Assembly (NCBI GenBank): GCA_044361535.1
Contig: JBIKIQ010000015.1
Span: 21,725 to 85,724, forward strand
DNA: 64,000 nt
Reading direction: 5' to 3'
Origin: UBA952 sp044361535
GTDB lineage: Bacteria > Bacteroidota > Bacteroidia > Flavobacteriales_D > Crocinitomicaceae
Shown here: positions 34,816 through 44,223 of the stretch, piece after piece
How positions within the stretch are numbered: the first letter of the stretch is position 1
How the letters are laid out: every line of letters starts with the position of its first letter
The notes under the pieces: model-generated
Databases searched by the model: none
Seen by the model: only the letters and a program-made list of their open reading frames with translations
Told to the model about the DNA's origin: nothing
Position numbers and translations under genes: made by a program

Positions 34816-35538
34816 TTATGAATTTAATATGTTTGACATTGTAAAAACACCTTTTTTATTGACAATCCATTCTGCAGCAATGACAGCACCAAGAGCAAAT
34901 CCTTTTCGGTTGTGTGCTTGATGAGTCATACTAATAGTATCAATCTCTGATGTGTAATTAATTGTATGAGTGCCCGGTACATCGGGTTCTCGTTTAGCAA
35001 TGATTGGTAGTTCATCGTAACTAACATCGGGTTTTTCATTTAACCCCGTTTTCCAATCGTTGTAATTTTGGTTGTAGGATACAATTCCTTTTGCAATTTC
35101 GATGGCAGTGCCGCTGGGAGCATCCAATTTTTGTAGATGATGAATTTCTTCTACTTCCGCTTTGTATTCAGGATGATCTGATAGAAGTTCAGCCAAGCGC
35201 TTATTTATTTCAAAAAATATATTTACACCTAAACTAAAATTTGATGCATATAATAAACTACCATTTTTATCTTGACAGATTTCTTTTATTGTTTCCAATT
35301 CTTCATGCCAAGCGGTAGTTCCTACAACAACAGGCACATCTGAATGGATACAATGAACGATATGCTTAAAGGCTAATTCGGGTTTTGTAAACTCAATTGC
35401 CACATCTGTTGATGAAAAATCTACATTTTCAATTGGATTTGAACTAGTAATAATACAACTTATTTCATGCCCACGTTCGAGAGCTATTTTTTCAATAGCT
35501 TGCCCCATTTTTCCATATCCGACTAGTGCGATTTTCAT
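34816..35538 (-). CDS. dapB: 4-hydroxy-tetrahydrodipicolinate reductase DapB
   Basis: 240 aa. NAD(P)-binding VGYGKMGQAIE at the N-terminus, VVVGTTAWHEE and SNFSLGVNIF, and the catalytic signature HHLQKLDAPSGTA with the His pair and Lys. Reduces the cyclic lysine/DAP precursor with NAD(P)H, feeding meso-diaminopimelate to peptidoglycan and lysine. 1 bp upstream of lepB and 16 bp downstream of the DUF5683 gene, in the conserved parA-parB-DUF5683-dapB-lepB block. Confidence 0.96.
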   Translation of the reverse strand: MKIALVGYGKMGQAIEKIALERGHEISCIITSSNPIENVDFSSTDVAIEFTKPELAFKHIVHCIHSDVPVVVGTTAWHEELETIKEICQDKNGSLLYASNFSLGVNIFFEINKRLAELLSDHPEYKAEVEEIHHLQKLDAPSGTAIEIAKGIVSYNQNYNDWKTGLNEKPDVSYDELPIIAKREPDVPGTHTINYTSEIDTISMTHQAHNRKGFALGAVIAAEWIVNKKGVFTMSNILNS

Positions 35539-35554
35539 ACGATTATTTGCGAAT

Positions 35555-36115
35555 TTAATGAAATTTCAATTGAAGTGATAATCCAATGGCATCTTGTTGA
35601 AACATTTTAGGTTTAATTCGCAAACTGATATCGTTGGAAACATCAAAATTCACAAAATGTGCCTCCACTCCGGCATCAGCTACTTGAAGACCATACATTA
35701 CAAAAAAGAGCAACATAGAAAGATCTCGATTGTCTAGGTATTGGCGTTGAAGTGTTATTAAGGCTTGATTATCATAAAGTTCCCATGTTGGGTTTAATGT
35801 TCCTCCTGAAATCCGATTACCGTATTCATTTTTTAGACTTGCTTGTGTTAGTTGATTTTGAATAAGAAAAAATGAAGTTGTCCCAAGTCCTGCATAAATC
35901 AGAGGTACTTTCCAGAATGCCTTCTTTTTTCCTTTTGGCATAGCACGATGATTGTAAATTTGGCCTAAACCAGGTAGGCACGAAGAGTAGATAACAGCTT
36001 TTTTAACAGAGTGAACGTTAGATGTATCTCTAATTGAATCAGATGGTATTTTTTGTTGAGAGAAACTTATCAACGAAAGGCTTAAAATCAAACTAATCAA
36101 TAAATAGTTGATCAT
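35555..36115 (-). CDS. DUF5683 exported protein
   Basis: 186 aa with a signal peptide (1-20, LSLISFSQQ). The core KKAVIYSSCLPGLGQIYNHRAMPKG and WKVPLIYAGLGTTSFFLI are characteristic of DUF5683, a Bacteroidota family whose gene regularly follows parB. One or two membrane segments are likely. Function unknown; the fixed position between chromosome segregation and envelope genes may reflect coordinated expression only. Overlaps parB by 4 bp. Confidence 0.9.
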   Translation of the reverse strand: MINYLLISLILSLSLISFSQQKIPSDSIRDTSNVHSVKKAVIYSSCLPGLGQIYNHRAMPKGKKKAFWKVPLIYAGLGTTSFFLIQNQLTQASLKNEYGNRISGGTLNPTWELYDNQALITLQRQYLDNRDLSMLLFFVMYGLQVADAGVEAHFVNFDVSNDISLRIKPKMFQQDAIGLSLQLKFH

Positions 36116-37005
36116 TGATTTTTTAAAATTTGAATAATGCGATTTAAGTCGGCTTCTGAGGTAAAAGATAACATAATCTTTCCTGAGCCTTCTGGTGTTT
36201 TCTGTATAGAAACTTTAGAAGCAAGTTTTTCAGTTAAATAACTTTTAAATTGCTCTTGCTGTTTCGAAAGAGATTTTTTTTCAACTGGTTGAAATACAGG
36301 TGACGTTGTAGGAGGTTTAACTAAGTATTCAACGTCTCTAACCGATAAATTTTCCTCTAACGTAATTCGGTACTTCTCGAGCATTTCTGCTTCATTTGTA
36401 ATACTTAATAGAGCCCTGGCATGTCCCATGGATATCTTTCCATCTCTAACTCCAAGCTGAATTTCTGCAGGGAGTTTCAATAGACGCAAAAAATTTGTGA
36501 CAGCCGATCTCGATTTTGATAATTTTTGACTCAGTTGTTCTTGCGTTAGATTACATTCTTGAATAAGTCGATCATACGATAGAGCAATTTCAATCGCATT
36601 TAGATTTTCACGTTGAATATTTTCCACAAGTGCCATTTCCAACATGGATTGGTCATTTGCTATGCGAATATAGGCTGGAATATCTTTTATGTTTGCTATT
36701 TGACATGCTCTAAAACGTCTTTCACCCGAAATGAGTTGGTATTTATCTCTACCCATTTTGCGAACAGTCAATGGTTGAATGATACCGTGTTCTTTGATTG
36801 ATTCAGCCAGTTCCAATAGGGCTTCCTTTTCAAAATGTGTTCTAGGGTTGAAAGGATTTGCTTCAATATCAGAAACTGCAATCATTGAAATGGAACCAAC
36901 AAGACCGGATTGATTTGTTTTGGTTGTTATGTCCGTATCTGAGTTTTCAAGAAGTGCGCTTAAACCCTTACCTAATGCGGGCCTTTTTTTAGCATTAGAG
37001 CTCAT
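36112..37005 (-). CDS. parB: Chromosome partitioning protein ParB
   Basis: 297 aa. The N-terminal start KRPALGKGLSALL is typical. The ParB/Srx CTPase domain has NPFNPRTHFEKEALLELAESIKEHGIIQPL and GERRFRAC (CTP-binding arginines); ENIQRENLNAIE follows. A central HTH (LTQEQLSQKLSKSRSAVTNFLRLL) reads parS, and a C-terminal dimerisation region ends the protein. Loads onto DNA as a CTP-dependent clamp and works with ParA in origin segregation. It starts inside the last codons of parA (11-bp overlap). I did not find a convincing parS near by. Confidence 0.96.
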   Translation of the reverse strand: MSSNAKKRPALGKGLSALLENSDTDITTKTNQSGLVGSISMIAVSDIEANPFNPRTHFEKEALLELAESIKEHGIIQPLTVRKMGRDKYQLISGERRFRACQIANIKDIPAYIRIANDQSMLEMALVENIQRENLNAIEIALSYDRLIQECNLTQEQLSQKLSKSRSAVTNFLRLLKLPAEIQLGVRDGKISMGHARALLSITNEAEMLEKYRITLEENLSVRDVEYLVKPPTTSPVFQPVEKKSLSKQQEQFKSYLTEKLASKVSIQKTPEGSGKIMLSFTSEADLNRIIQILKNQ

Positions 37006-37807
37006 GATCTATTTCAATTTTTTTGTCGTCGTTACCAATTTTGGTTAAATTGTTTTTCTGTAGAATTTCTCGTGCAAAATTAAGATAATTCACAGACCCT
37101 TTACTTGCAGCATCATGCATTACAATGGTATTGCCATAGCTTGATGCTTCGCTCAAGGTTGTATTGCGGTGAATAACTGTATCAAAAACCAACTCTTGAA
37201 AATGCGTTTTTACCTCATCAACTACTTGATTTGCAAGACGAAGACGAGTATCGTACATGGTTAACAATATTCCTTCAATTTCTAAATCTTGATTCAGTCT
37301 ACCTTGAATAATTTTAATGGTATTTAACAATTTACTCAATCCTTCAAGCGCAAAAAATTCGCATTGAACCGGTATCATTACCGAATCTGCAGCTGTAATT
37401 GCGTTGACGGTAATTAAACCCAATGATGGTGAACAATCAATTAAGATAAAGTCAAAATCATCCTTAATTTTTTCAAGTGCTGAACGCAACATTTTTTCGC
37501 GATTTGGCAAATTTATCATTTCCAATTCTGCTCCCACTAAATCAATATTCGAAGGAATAATATATAGGTTTGGATTAGTTGTTTCAACAATTAGTTCGTT
37601 TGGATCTACATTATTTACAATACTTTCATAAATATTTCTAGAATTTTTAGGGTCAATACCCAAACCAGAAGTCGCATTTGCCTGAGGGTCAGCATCGATA
37701 ATCAATGTTTTATATTCAAGAACACCTAAACATCCGGCAAGATTTATTGTCGTTGTAGTTTTACCAACTCCCCCTTTTTGATTCGCAATAGCTATTACTT
37801 TTCCCAT
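36995..37807 (-). CDS. parA: Chromosome partitioning ATPase ParA (Soj)
   Basis: 270 aa. Deviant Walker A KGGVGKTTTTINLAG at residues 11-25, with the signature Lys at KGG; Walker A' DADPQANATSG; Walker B FILIDCSPSLG. Dimerising MinD/ParA-type ATPase that binds DNA non-specifically and moves ParB-parS complexes. It is the first gene of a long minus-strand run (parA-parB-DUF5683-dapB-lepB-WbqC-peptidase-corA) whose promoter must lie in 37,808-37,969. Confidence 0.97.
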   Translation of the reverse strand: MGKVIAIANQKGGVGKTTTTINLAGCLGVLEYKTLIIDADPQANATSGLGIDPKNSRNIYESIVNNVDPNELIVETTNPNLYIIPSNIDLVGAELEMINLPNREKMLRSALEKIKDDFDFILIDCSPSLGLITVNAITAADSVMIPVQCEFFALEGLSKLLNTIKIIQGRLNQDLEIEGILLTMYDTRLRLANQVVDEVKTHFQELVFDTVIHRNTTLSEASSYGNTIVMHDAASKGSVNYLNFAREILQKNNLTKIGNDDKKIEIDHEL

Positions 37808-37956
37808 AGAAATATTTGAATGTTAAAGTTACGCTTCTTTTGGTTTGAAAATGAGTATTGACTCGTTAATTTATCAACGAAAAACGAACATAGTAATCAA
37901 CGTAGCATTGTTCACTTTATTATTCTGAGTATTCCGAAATCTTGGAATGACTCAAT

Positions 37957-37964
37957 TAAATTTG
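37957..37964 (+). promoter_or_regulatory. Candidate -7 box (TAAATTTG) of the NlpC/P60 gene
   Basis: TAAATTTG fits TAnnTTTG but ends only 5 bp before the ATG at 37,970, so transcription would start at or almost at the start codon and the message would be leaderless or nearly so. No clear -33 TTG was seen. Tentative. Confidence 0.35.
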
Positions 37965-37969
37965 TTTGT

Positions 37970-38869
37970 ATGAAATATACGTTGAATTTATTCCTTGCAA
38001 TCTTCACGCTATTCTCAAGTTTTACTCTAGAGGCTCAGCATCCGATTGGTGATAAATTGGAACAGTTGTATAGTCAAGGTCATTATGCGATTGTATATCG
38101 TAAAGCTAATAAATTCGTTCAAAAAGAGGAAACCAAACATCTTATTGCACCCAAGTATTATTTTGCATTATCTGGTTTGCAGAGATCAAATAATCTCTAC
38201 TGGTTCAAACGAAATTCGGAAGTCGTAGAAAAGTCTTTTCTTATATTAAATGAAATCAAAAAAACAGAAACTGGAAAACAATTTCTGATTGCACATTCCT
38301 ACGAGCTTTATGAATTAGAAAATGACTTATATAATTGGATCACGGAACTTAAACAATCCAAAATAAGGGATGATATTCCAAAATATTCTGCATTAGTTAA
38401 TGGATTTTTCAAAGATTTTGATTTTTCTGAATTTGAAGTTGCTGAACTCTCTGATGCAGTTTGGAAGCAGGATGTCAAAGGTATTTCAAAAGTTCGAACT
38501 GATTTGGCGACTTATGCATCCAATTATATGGGAGTACCTTATAAATGGGGCGGTACAACTGCAGATGGATTTGATTGTAGTGGATTTACGCAACATGTTT
38601 TAAAATCTGCAGGCTATTCTATTCCTCGTACTGCCGGTGATCAATACCAGAAATCAACAAAAATAGAATTGGAAAATGTACAGTGCGGAGATTTGGTTTT
38701 TTTTAAAAATGATTCGAAAATATCACATGTTGGAATGATATTATCGCGCAAAGGAGATCAAATAAAAATGATTCATGCCAGTTCCTCCAAAGGAATAAGC
38801 ATTGTTGAGATTAACGGTTCAGAGTATTGGAAAAAGCGCTATTTTGCATGTGGAACCTATTTGAAATAA
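37970..38869 (+). CDS. Exported C40 (NlpC/P60) peptidase
   Basis: 299 aa. Signal peptide 1-21 (LFSSFTLEAQ). Residues ~25-175 form a helical region without a recognised domain. The C-terminal NlpC/P60 domain (about 180-299) has the catalytic Cys in GFDCSGFTQHVL, preceded by PYKWGGTT, the catalytic His in ISHVGMIL and the third residue in MIHASSS. Predicted cell-wall endopeptidase that cuts peptide stems or cross-links in the periplasm. Divergent from parA; monocistronic. Confidence 0.92.
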   Translation: MKYTLNLFLAIFTLFSSFTLEAQHPIGDKLEQLYSQGHYAIVYRKANKFVQKEETKHLIAPKYYFALSGLQRSNNLYWFKRNSEVVEKSFLILNEIKKTETGKQFLIAHSYELYELENDLYNWITELKQSKIRDDIPKYSALVNGFFKDFDFSEFEVAELSDAVWKQDVKGISKVRTDLATYASNYMGVPYKWGGTTADGFDCSGFTQHVLKSAGYSIPRTAGDQYQKSTKIELENVQCGDLVFFKNDSKISHVGMILSRKGDQIKMIHASSSKGISIVEINGSEYWKKRYFACGTYLK

Positions 38870-38878
38870 ATGGATCCA

Positions 38879-39289
38879 TTAATAGTATACTTGAAAAGTA
38901 TAATAAGAGATGCCTTCTTCTCTTTTAAAAAAGATCATGCATTTGGGTTTAGGTAGGATAGTATTCCCTTCAATTAAATAACCAATTTCAGGTTTAAAAT
39001 CTTTCGTGTCAATCCAAAGATTTTTTTGAGAACAGGCATTTTCCTCTGAATACATTTTTTGAATGAAATCTGTATCAACCCATGAAATAGAGTCTTTTTG
39101 TAAGCCAAGTGAATCCAACCCAATCAGATAAGCTTTCTGTTCTTCTGCAGTTAAATTATTGAAAATTTCTTCGGACATAGAACCTCCAAATCGAAAATTT
39201 TCAGAGTCAATGGTTGTTTTGATTGCAGATTGTGAATAAGTTGAATAAACGCATCCAATCCAAAAAGTTAGAAGTAAGAAGTTCTTCAT
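38879..39289 (-). CDS. Small exported protein of unknown function
   Basis: 136 aa from the ATG at 39,289, where a signal peptide begins (MKNFLLLTFWIGCVYSTYSQ); the frame stays open 16 codons further but without signal character. The mature part is acidic with NNLTAEEQKAYLIGLDSLGL and a Cys pair (ENACSQ, KPKCMIF). No family recognised. It lies 22 bp downstream of the thioredoxin-like gene on the same strand and is probably coexpressed. Confidence 0.75.
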   Translation of the reverse strand: MKNFLLLTFWIGCVYSTYSQSAIKTTIDSENFRFGGSMSEEIFNNLTAEEQKAYLIGLDSLGLQKDSISWVDTDFIQKMYSEENACSQKNLWIDTKDFKPEIGYLIEGNTILPKPKCMIFFKREEGISYYTFQVYY

Positions 39290-39311
39290 TTTGATGTATA
39301 AAGAGTAAAAT

Positions 39312-39827
39312 TTAGTCCTTGTAATTATTAGGGTCAAGTGTTTTTACAGACCAACTTTCTAAAAATTCTTTCACTTTTTCAGCGCTATGCCCTTTACCTT
39401 CTTCGAGGTAGGAACTATTTTGCGTATGTAAACGATTTCCATCGGCATCAAGAATAACAAATACTGGAAAACCAAATCTTTGTGGATAAGCAAGCTCCTT
39501 TAAAATTTCGCTATTTGTATTTTCCTTGCTGTAGTTGAGGTGATAAACTACGTAATTTTCGTTTAGGATTTTCTTCAATTCCTCGTTTTCATTGACCTTT
39601 TTATCAAAGGCGATGCACCAGCCACACCAGTTTCCTCCAATTTGAAGAAAAACATGTTTGTTTTCTTTCTTTGCTTGAGCGATAACATTTGAAATATCCT
39701 TTTTTGCATCTGCTGTTGGATTGTATAAATTTTTCGTATTTGAAGGATTGTTTTGAGCATTCAACTTAATAAAGAAGAAGCAAAAAATAATAATTGAGAA
39801 CAGCGAGGTGACGTTTTTCATATTCAT
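39312..39827 (-). CDS. Exported thioredoxin-fold protein
   Basis: 171 aa. Signal peptide 1-24 (FFFIKLNAQ). Thioredoxin_7/DsbD-gamma-like domain with the redox pair in GGNWCGWC (Cys68, Cys71), then KVNENEELKKILNENYVVYHLNYS and a cis-Pro loop in RFGFPVFVIL. Predicted periplasmic disulfide oxidoreductase; partner unknown. Unlike the TlpA proteins at 5.5 and 22-24 kb it uses WCGWC rather than WCGPC. Confidence 0.85.
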   Translation of the reverse strand: MNMKNVTSLFSIIIFCFFFIKLNAQNNPSNTKNLYNPTADAKKDISNVIAQAKKENKHVFLQIGGNWCGWCIAFDKKVNENEELKKILNENYVVYHLNYSKENTNSEILKELAYPQRFGFPVFVILDADGNRLHTQNSSYLEEGKGHSAEKVKEFLESWSVKTLDPNNYKD

Positions 39828-39864
39828 TTATATATAAGTCGAATTCCAAATTTAACACCAATTT

Positions 39865-40659
39865 TTATTCCTTAATGAATATTGGTACGTTCCAAGTTGA
39901 ATTAAAATGACTTTTACAAAACCTAGGGTTGGTATAATTTTCAAAATTAATAGTTAAAAAGGCTCTTTTGTTTTTGGTCATTAATTCAATACCTCTTAAA
40001 AGATCATTGATTGAATATAATTCTTCCTTCCTTGAATCATGAAAAACCACGCCGTCAAGATGTTCAAATTCTGTTTTTGCCAGTTCTAACGCGTCTATTT
40101 TTATCAAAATTGTAGAATCAGTACTAGACTCTAGTTTTATTACGCTATATAGATTTTTCACCAGCATTTCATCAAAATTAAGCCAGCTACTTTCCTCTTT
40201 GCCAATACTATTGTAGACTTTATCACCAAGTTTTTCTTTGATTCGTTTTTTCATTATATAATTAAATCCAGCATTTTCATCAAATATTCCTCGATCAGTT
40301 ACGATGTCACCTGTCATGATTAGTGCTACGCCATATTTTTCGTAGGAGTAATATTCGCAAGGAGTAACATGGGAATTATCGCCTATCAGCCTAATCGATA
40401 AGATATTTGATTCTAGAGCTTCTTTCACACCAAAACAAAAAGCATCCAAGTCATATATACAATCAGGAATAACAGTTTTAGAAGAACCAGTATCCTTGTC
40501 TAAATAAACAAATCCTCCAAGGTAATTTGGAAGGTTTAACGTATCTGAATGTAGGCTTTCACAATATTTTTCGTAGTAAAGAGCACATTCAAATGTTTGG
40601 CATGAAAGATTTAATGAATTAACCACTAATGAAATAAATATTAGTATTATTCGATTCAT
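39865..40659 (-). CDS. Putative lipoprotein of unknown function
   Basis: 264 aa from the ATG at 40,659, chosen because MNRIILIFISLVVNSLNLSC is a good lipoprotein signal with the lipid Cys at 20; the frame remains open 12 codons further. No domain recognised. Visible segments include CIYDLDAFCFGVKEALESN, GEESSWLNFDEM-like acidic stretches, and a late KTEFEHLDGVVFHDSRKEEL. Predicted envelope-anchored. It stands alone with 79 bp before the next gene start-side neighbour. Confidence 0.7.
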   Translation of the reverse strand: MNRIILIFISLVVNSLNLSCQTFECALYYEKYCESLHSDTLNLPNYLGGFVYLDKDTGSSKTVIPDCIYDLDAFCFGVKEALESNILSIRLIGDNSHVTPCEYYSYEKYGVALIMTGDIVTDRGIFDENAGFNYIMKKRIKEKLGDKVYNSIGKEESSWLNFDEMLVKNLYSVIKLESSTDSTILIKIDALELAKTEFEHLDGVVFHDSRKEELYSINDLLRGIELMTKNKRAFLTINFENYTNPRFCKSHFNSTWNVPIFIKE

Positions 40660-40774
40660 TTGTTTGTTTACTATTAGTGATTTGATAACGAGCAATTTTC
40701 TATATTATGCCATTCAAATTAAATGAATCTAAAGATAATCTAAAAACATAATTTAGTAACAGGAAATCAGTTAG

Positions 40775-41401
40775 TTATTTTGCAAAAATATTGTCGTTAT
40801 TGGCATAAATTATTTTTACCTTTTTTGTTTTTTCAAGTTGAATATTCTTCTGAATGATTCGAATGAATCGCTTGCTTTGTCTCCCCATAAATCGACTCCA
40901 ATAAACAACTATTACGTAATCATAACTTTCTGTTGAAATTAAATATGATTTAGAAAGTGGTTTTAAAAAATTCAATTGCGTAGTTAAGGTTAGCAAGCTA
41001 TCTATTGGTGCTTGTTGTTTTGGAATGAATTCATTAAAAATACCTTGTCGATTCCAATTTAAATTGGGAAACCCTCCAGCATAGCAATTCACTTGATATG
41101 ATTTAAGAGAACCAGATATATCAAAATATAGAGCTTGAAGTGGTTGAAAATGATTGTTTAGTTGTTGTTGTGTGTAAATGCTTGTGTCCTGAATAAAGAG
41201 AAATGAAGTGAATGCGGTGTCAAGTTCATAATTATCCGTGTTAGGTATGTTAAACTTCTTAGCATATCGATTGATTATCTTTTCATCTAGTTTTTTTGTT
41301 TTTTTTATTCCATACGAACCTGAAAAAATAGATGAACATCCTGTCAGGACAAATTGCAGAGATATGGATATGACAACAATAAAAAGGTTGAATTTATTCA
41401 T
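40775..41401 (-). CDS. Putative lipoprotein of unknown function
   Basis: 208 aa. Lipobox LTGC gives lipid Cys22, followed by SSIFSGSYG. No domain recognised. The middle has LDTAFTSFLFIQDTSIYTQQQL and ALYFDISGSLKSYQVNCYAGG, and the C-terminus is basic (RFMGRQSKRFIRII). Predicted outer-membrane-facing or periplasmic lipoprotein. It forms part of a stretch (38.9-45.4 kb) of unrelated exported-protein genes all on the minus strand. Confidence 0.72.
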   Translation of the reverse strand: MNKFNLFIVVISISLQFVLTGCSSIFSGSYGIKKTKKLDEKIINRYAKKFNIPNTDNYELDTAFTSFLFIQDTSIYTQQQLNNHFQPLQALYFDISGSLKSYQVNCYAGGFPNLNWNRQGIFNEFIPKQQAPIDSLLTLTTQLNFLKPLSKSYLISTESYDYVIVVYWSRFMGRQSKRFIRIIQKNIQLEKTKKVKIIYANNDNIFAK

Positions 41402-41508
41402 TCAATTTTTAATTTTAATTTAAAAAACTCTTTATCAAAGGGCTCAGTTTAAAATTCGTGCCAATAGGTGTTTTCTACTTGAATTTTTGTGAATTCACGA
41501 ATTAAATA

Positions 41509-43485
41509 TTACTCTATTACAACCTTGTAACGAACTTTTTCTTCATTTTCAACCCAAAGTGTATTTCCGGCAAGATGTGAAATTCCATGGTATTTAAATG
41601 GAATAAATAGAGCGTTTTTTTCATCAATTACGCCAAACTTCTTGTCCTTTTCCACTACCCATAATTTTTCTTTTGGTCTATTCCAATGACCTAAAAATTT
41701 TATTGAATCGTATTCAAAAGGGACTAAAATAGTATTTTCAAAATCAACAACACCCCATTTGCCATTTAGCTTGACTTTGAAAATATCTCGTTCTTGTTCA
41801 TAGTGTTCATCGTATTTTATTTCTTCATAATTTTTTGTTAAAAGCTTCTTTTCAGTATAATCCATCGCGCCACTCTTTCCATTTCTATCATAGATAAGGT
41901 AGTTGAGATTGGAGGAAATAGGTTTTAAATTTTCATAGGAAGGATCAATCAAAAAATTAAACGTAGTATCAATTACTCCATACTTGTTATATGCATTTTT
42001 TACGATAATTTTATTTTGTAGAAACAAAATTTCATCAATCATATCAGGTTTATCACCTAATAATAATTGCCGCTGTTCAAATTGATTACTTTTCCGGGCA
42101 TAGAAAGAAGAAATCTCGTTTGATTTTAATTGCTTGTTATAGACAAAGGGTAAGATAATTGAGTTGGTAGAGGTATCCACAATCCCCAAGAAATCATTAG
42201 TTTGAACTGAAAGAAAGTTTTTATCTAATATGAAATCTAGGTAACCGATTTTCCATGATGGGTTAATCTTTCCTTTGGAAACCTTTTTATTCTTCGAATC
42301 AATTCGATAAAACATCTTATTTTTTAAGACGAGTGCAGTGGAGTCATCCTGAAAACTCTCAGCATAATCAAATTCGAGTGGAATTATCTCTTTTAAATTA
42401 ATATCCCAAAACCCAAATTTTCCTTCACTTGATACCCTAAATAAAGTATTAGTATACCTATTGAACTCAAAAATTTCAAAATTTGGTGGGACAATTTCTT
42501 CGTAGTTTTCATTCAACATACCTATTTTACCATTTTTAGTAACAGGAATGAATCGTTTTTCCTTGTCTTTAATTGGATTCCATGAGTTCTCGTGTTTAAC
42601 CTCATCGTACGTATTTAGTGTAATAAGCTTATTTGTTTTGCTGAGAAAGAGAGCGTCAAATCTATATTTCGGATTGTAAACATCCGTTCCAATAGAGGTA
42701 AGAAAAAACAGGTTTAACCGTTCATCTCGGTTATTCGATTGATTATAATAATCAAATTCATAACTATCGTAATTTGGAGATATAACAATTTTGTTATCAA
42801 ATGTAATAATTCCCCATTTTGTATCTTTTTGAACTAATAGATTATCGTAATATGGTAGAATCGCATCGTATATTACAGGAACGACTATATTTCCTAAAGA
42901 ATCTATCAAACCATATTTTAAATGACTTGTTTGTCCACTTTTTTGATAATGATCTTGAGATGGTAGTTGTTCTGCATAGCCGTTGGAAATTTTATAAAAA
43001 CCCGAAAAATTAAACATGATTTGTGGACTTTGGTACCAAATACCTCCCATTTGAATTCTATTTTTATGAGATGTGCTTATATTGCCAAAAATATTGTTCT
43101 TTTTTCGCAGAGGGACTTTTTTGAATGTGTTGGTTAATTCGGTTAATGTCTGTTTTGAATTAAATGCTTTTACAATTGTACCCGATGAATCTCTAAAAAT
43201 AAATTCATTGCCAATAGGCATTGGATTAAATGCAGAGTGGGGGATTGCCCGTGGTTGACTTTGTTCCAAAAAGAAAATTTTTCGGTCCCAGAATCCAATA
43301 TGATCTATTTCAATCATTTGAATACCCATGTAAAAAGGATAAAAAATCGTATCCAATTGTAATGGCATTTTTGAGAGAAAAAAATCTTCTAGATTTGATT
43401 CATTACTCGTATTATTAGATTGTGTAAATGATATTTGAGTACAAAGTGAAAATAATAAAATGGAAATAACTAAGTTTCTCTTCAT
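41509..43485 (-). CDS. WG-repeat protein, exported
   Basis: 658 aa from the ATG at 43,485, where a signal peptide starts (MKRNLVISILLFSLCTQISF). The rest consists of many WG repeats of ~45-60 residues, each with a WG/FG-x-(I/V/W)D core followed by hydrophobic IxPxxYD: KWGIITFDNKIVISPNYDSY, KFGFWDINLKEIIPLEFDYA, KYGVIDTTFNFLIDPSYENL, KWGVVDFENTILVPFEYDSI, KFGVIDEKNALFIPFKYHGI. WG repeats form beta-rich structures of unknown function and are frequent in Bacteroidota. No sorting domain is visible at the C-terminus. Confidence 0.88.
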   Translation of the reverse strand: MKRNLVISILLFSLCTQISFTQSNNTSNESNLEDFFLSKMPLQLDTIFYPFYMGIQMIEIDHIGFWDRKIFFLEQSQPRAIPHSAFNPMPIGNEFIFRDSSGTIVKAFNSKQTLTELTNTFKKVPLRKKNNIFGNISTSHKNRIQMGGIWYQSPQIMFNFSGFYKISNGYAEQLPSQDHYQKSGQTSHLKYGLIDSLGNIVVPVIYDAILPYYDNLLVQKDTKWGIITFDNKIVISPNYDSYEFDYYNQSNNRDERLNLFFLTSIGTDVYNPKYRFDALFLSKTNKLITLNTYDEVKHENSWNPIKDKEKRFIPVTKNGKIGMLNENYEEIVPPNFEIFEFNRYTNTLFRVSSEGKFGFWDINLKEIIPLEFDYAESFQDDSTALVLKNKMFYRIDSKNKKVSKGKINPSWKIGYLDFILDKNFLSVQTNDFLGIVDTSTNSIILPFVYNKQLKSNEISSFYARKSNQFEQRQLLLGDKPDMIDEILFLQNKIIVKNAYNKYGVIDTTFNFLIDPSYENLKPISSNLNYLIYDRNGKSGAMDYTEKKLLTKNYEEIKYDEHYEQERDIFKVKLNGKWGVVDFENTILVPFEYDSIKFLGHWNRPKEKLWVVEKDKKFGVIDEKNALFIPFKYHGISHLAGNTLWVENEEKVRYKVVIE

Positions 43486-43708
43486 GAATACATTATTTTG
43501 ATCTATTATTGCTCTTATTGTGATTAATTCAATTAGAACTAGTTCTAACTCCTTTTTCACAATGTAACATACAATAAAGTTAGAATTTCGTTCATTTGAT
43601 ATTGGATCGAAGATTCTAATGTTCTACTTTTAACTAACACTGAACGTTTCTTTTGGGACTTTCAAATAAACTAATCCTTCGCAATTACCTAGTAGTTGTC
43701 TTTGGTTT

Positions 43709-43990
43709 TTATTTAGATTTAGGGATATCTGGAAAAAAATTATATTCACATTTCTTCCCAGATTTTCGTTCAAAATCTTTTATTGCCTTTTTAATACAAT
43801 CAAAAGCAAGGTACACGCACTGAAATTCGTCTACACCATAACTAAATCCAATGCTCTCATATTCAAGTGCTTTAACTTGCCACTGGCATCTTTTGTCATC
43901 ATAGATAGAATCTGGGTCTTGTTCGATGTTAGTTATGCTTATTTCTAAAAAATAGTCTGTTTCTAAAACAGGATAACGAGATGAAATCAT
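43709..43990 (-). CDS. Small protein of unknown function
   Basis: 93 aa, ATG start. No signal peptide. The sequence CQWQVKALEYESIGFSYGVDEFQCVYLAFDCIKKAIKDFERK suggests one compact alpha/beta domain with the helix DCIKKAIKDFE. I have seen similar short proteins in Bacteroidota and Proteobacteria but will not name a family. Flanked by 223 bp (43,486-43,708) and 233 bp of non-coding sequence. Confidence 0.65.
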   Translation of the reverse strand: MISSRYPVLETDYFLEISITNIEQDPDSIYDDKRCQWQVKALEYESIGFSYGVDEFQCVYLAFDCIKKAIKDFERKSGKKCEYNFFPDIPKSK

Positions 43991-44080
43991 AAATTTTAGT
44001 TCTTTTATTGCCTATTTCTTGATTTGGATTTCTTCCATTTCATTTTTTTTTGAATTGATCCTAATTTTTTACTGAATAGC

Positions 44081-44104
44081 TTAGGTAGTTTTTTTACTAC
44101 CTAA
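44081..44104. other. Stem-loop in the 43,991-44,223 gap
   Basis: TTAGGTAG and CTACCTAA form a perfect 8-bp stem with a T-rich 8-nt loop. There is no T-run after the stem on either strand, so a terminator role is only possible for the gene at 44,224. The rest of the gap is AT-rich with nothing recognised. Confidence 0.4.
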
Positions 44105-44223
44105 CTTTAGTTAAGGCACAATTGTTCAGTTCTAAAAAGATTTTCATCTAAGAACTTCTGATAAATTTAGCAATGATCCTACCAATTTAATTAAGATACT
44201 ATTATTTTCTTTAATTAATATCG

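Noticed and set aside
36112..37807. parS site near parAB
   Set aside because: I looked for a GTTTCACGTGAAAC-like palindrome around the parAB genes and found no convincing match.
41509..43485. DNA tandem repeat in the WG protein gene
   Set aside because: The repetition is at protein level (WG repeats of ~45-60 residues); the DNA has diverged too far to call a tandem repeat.
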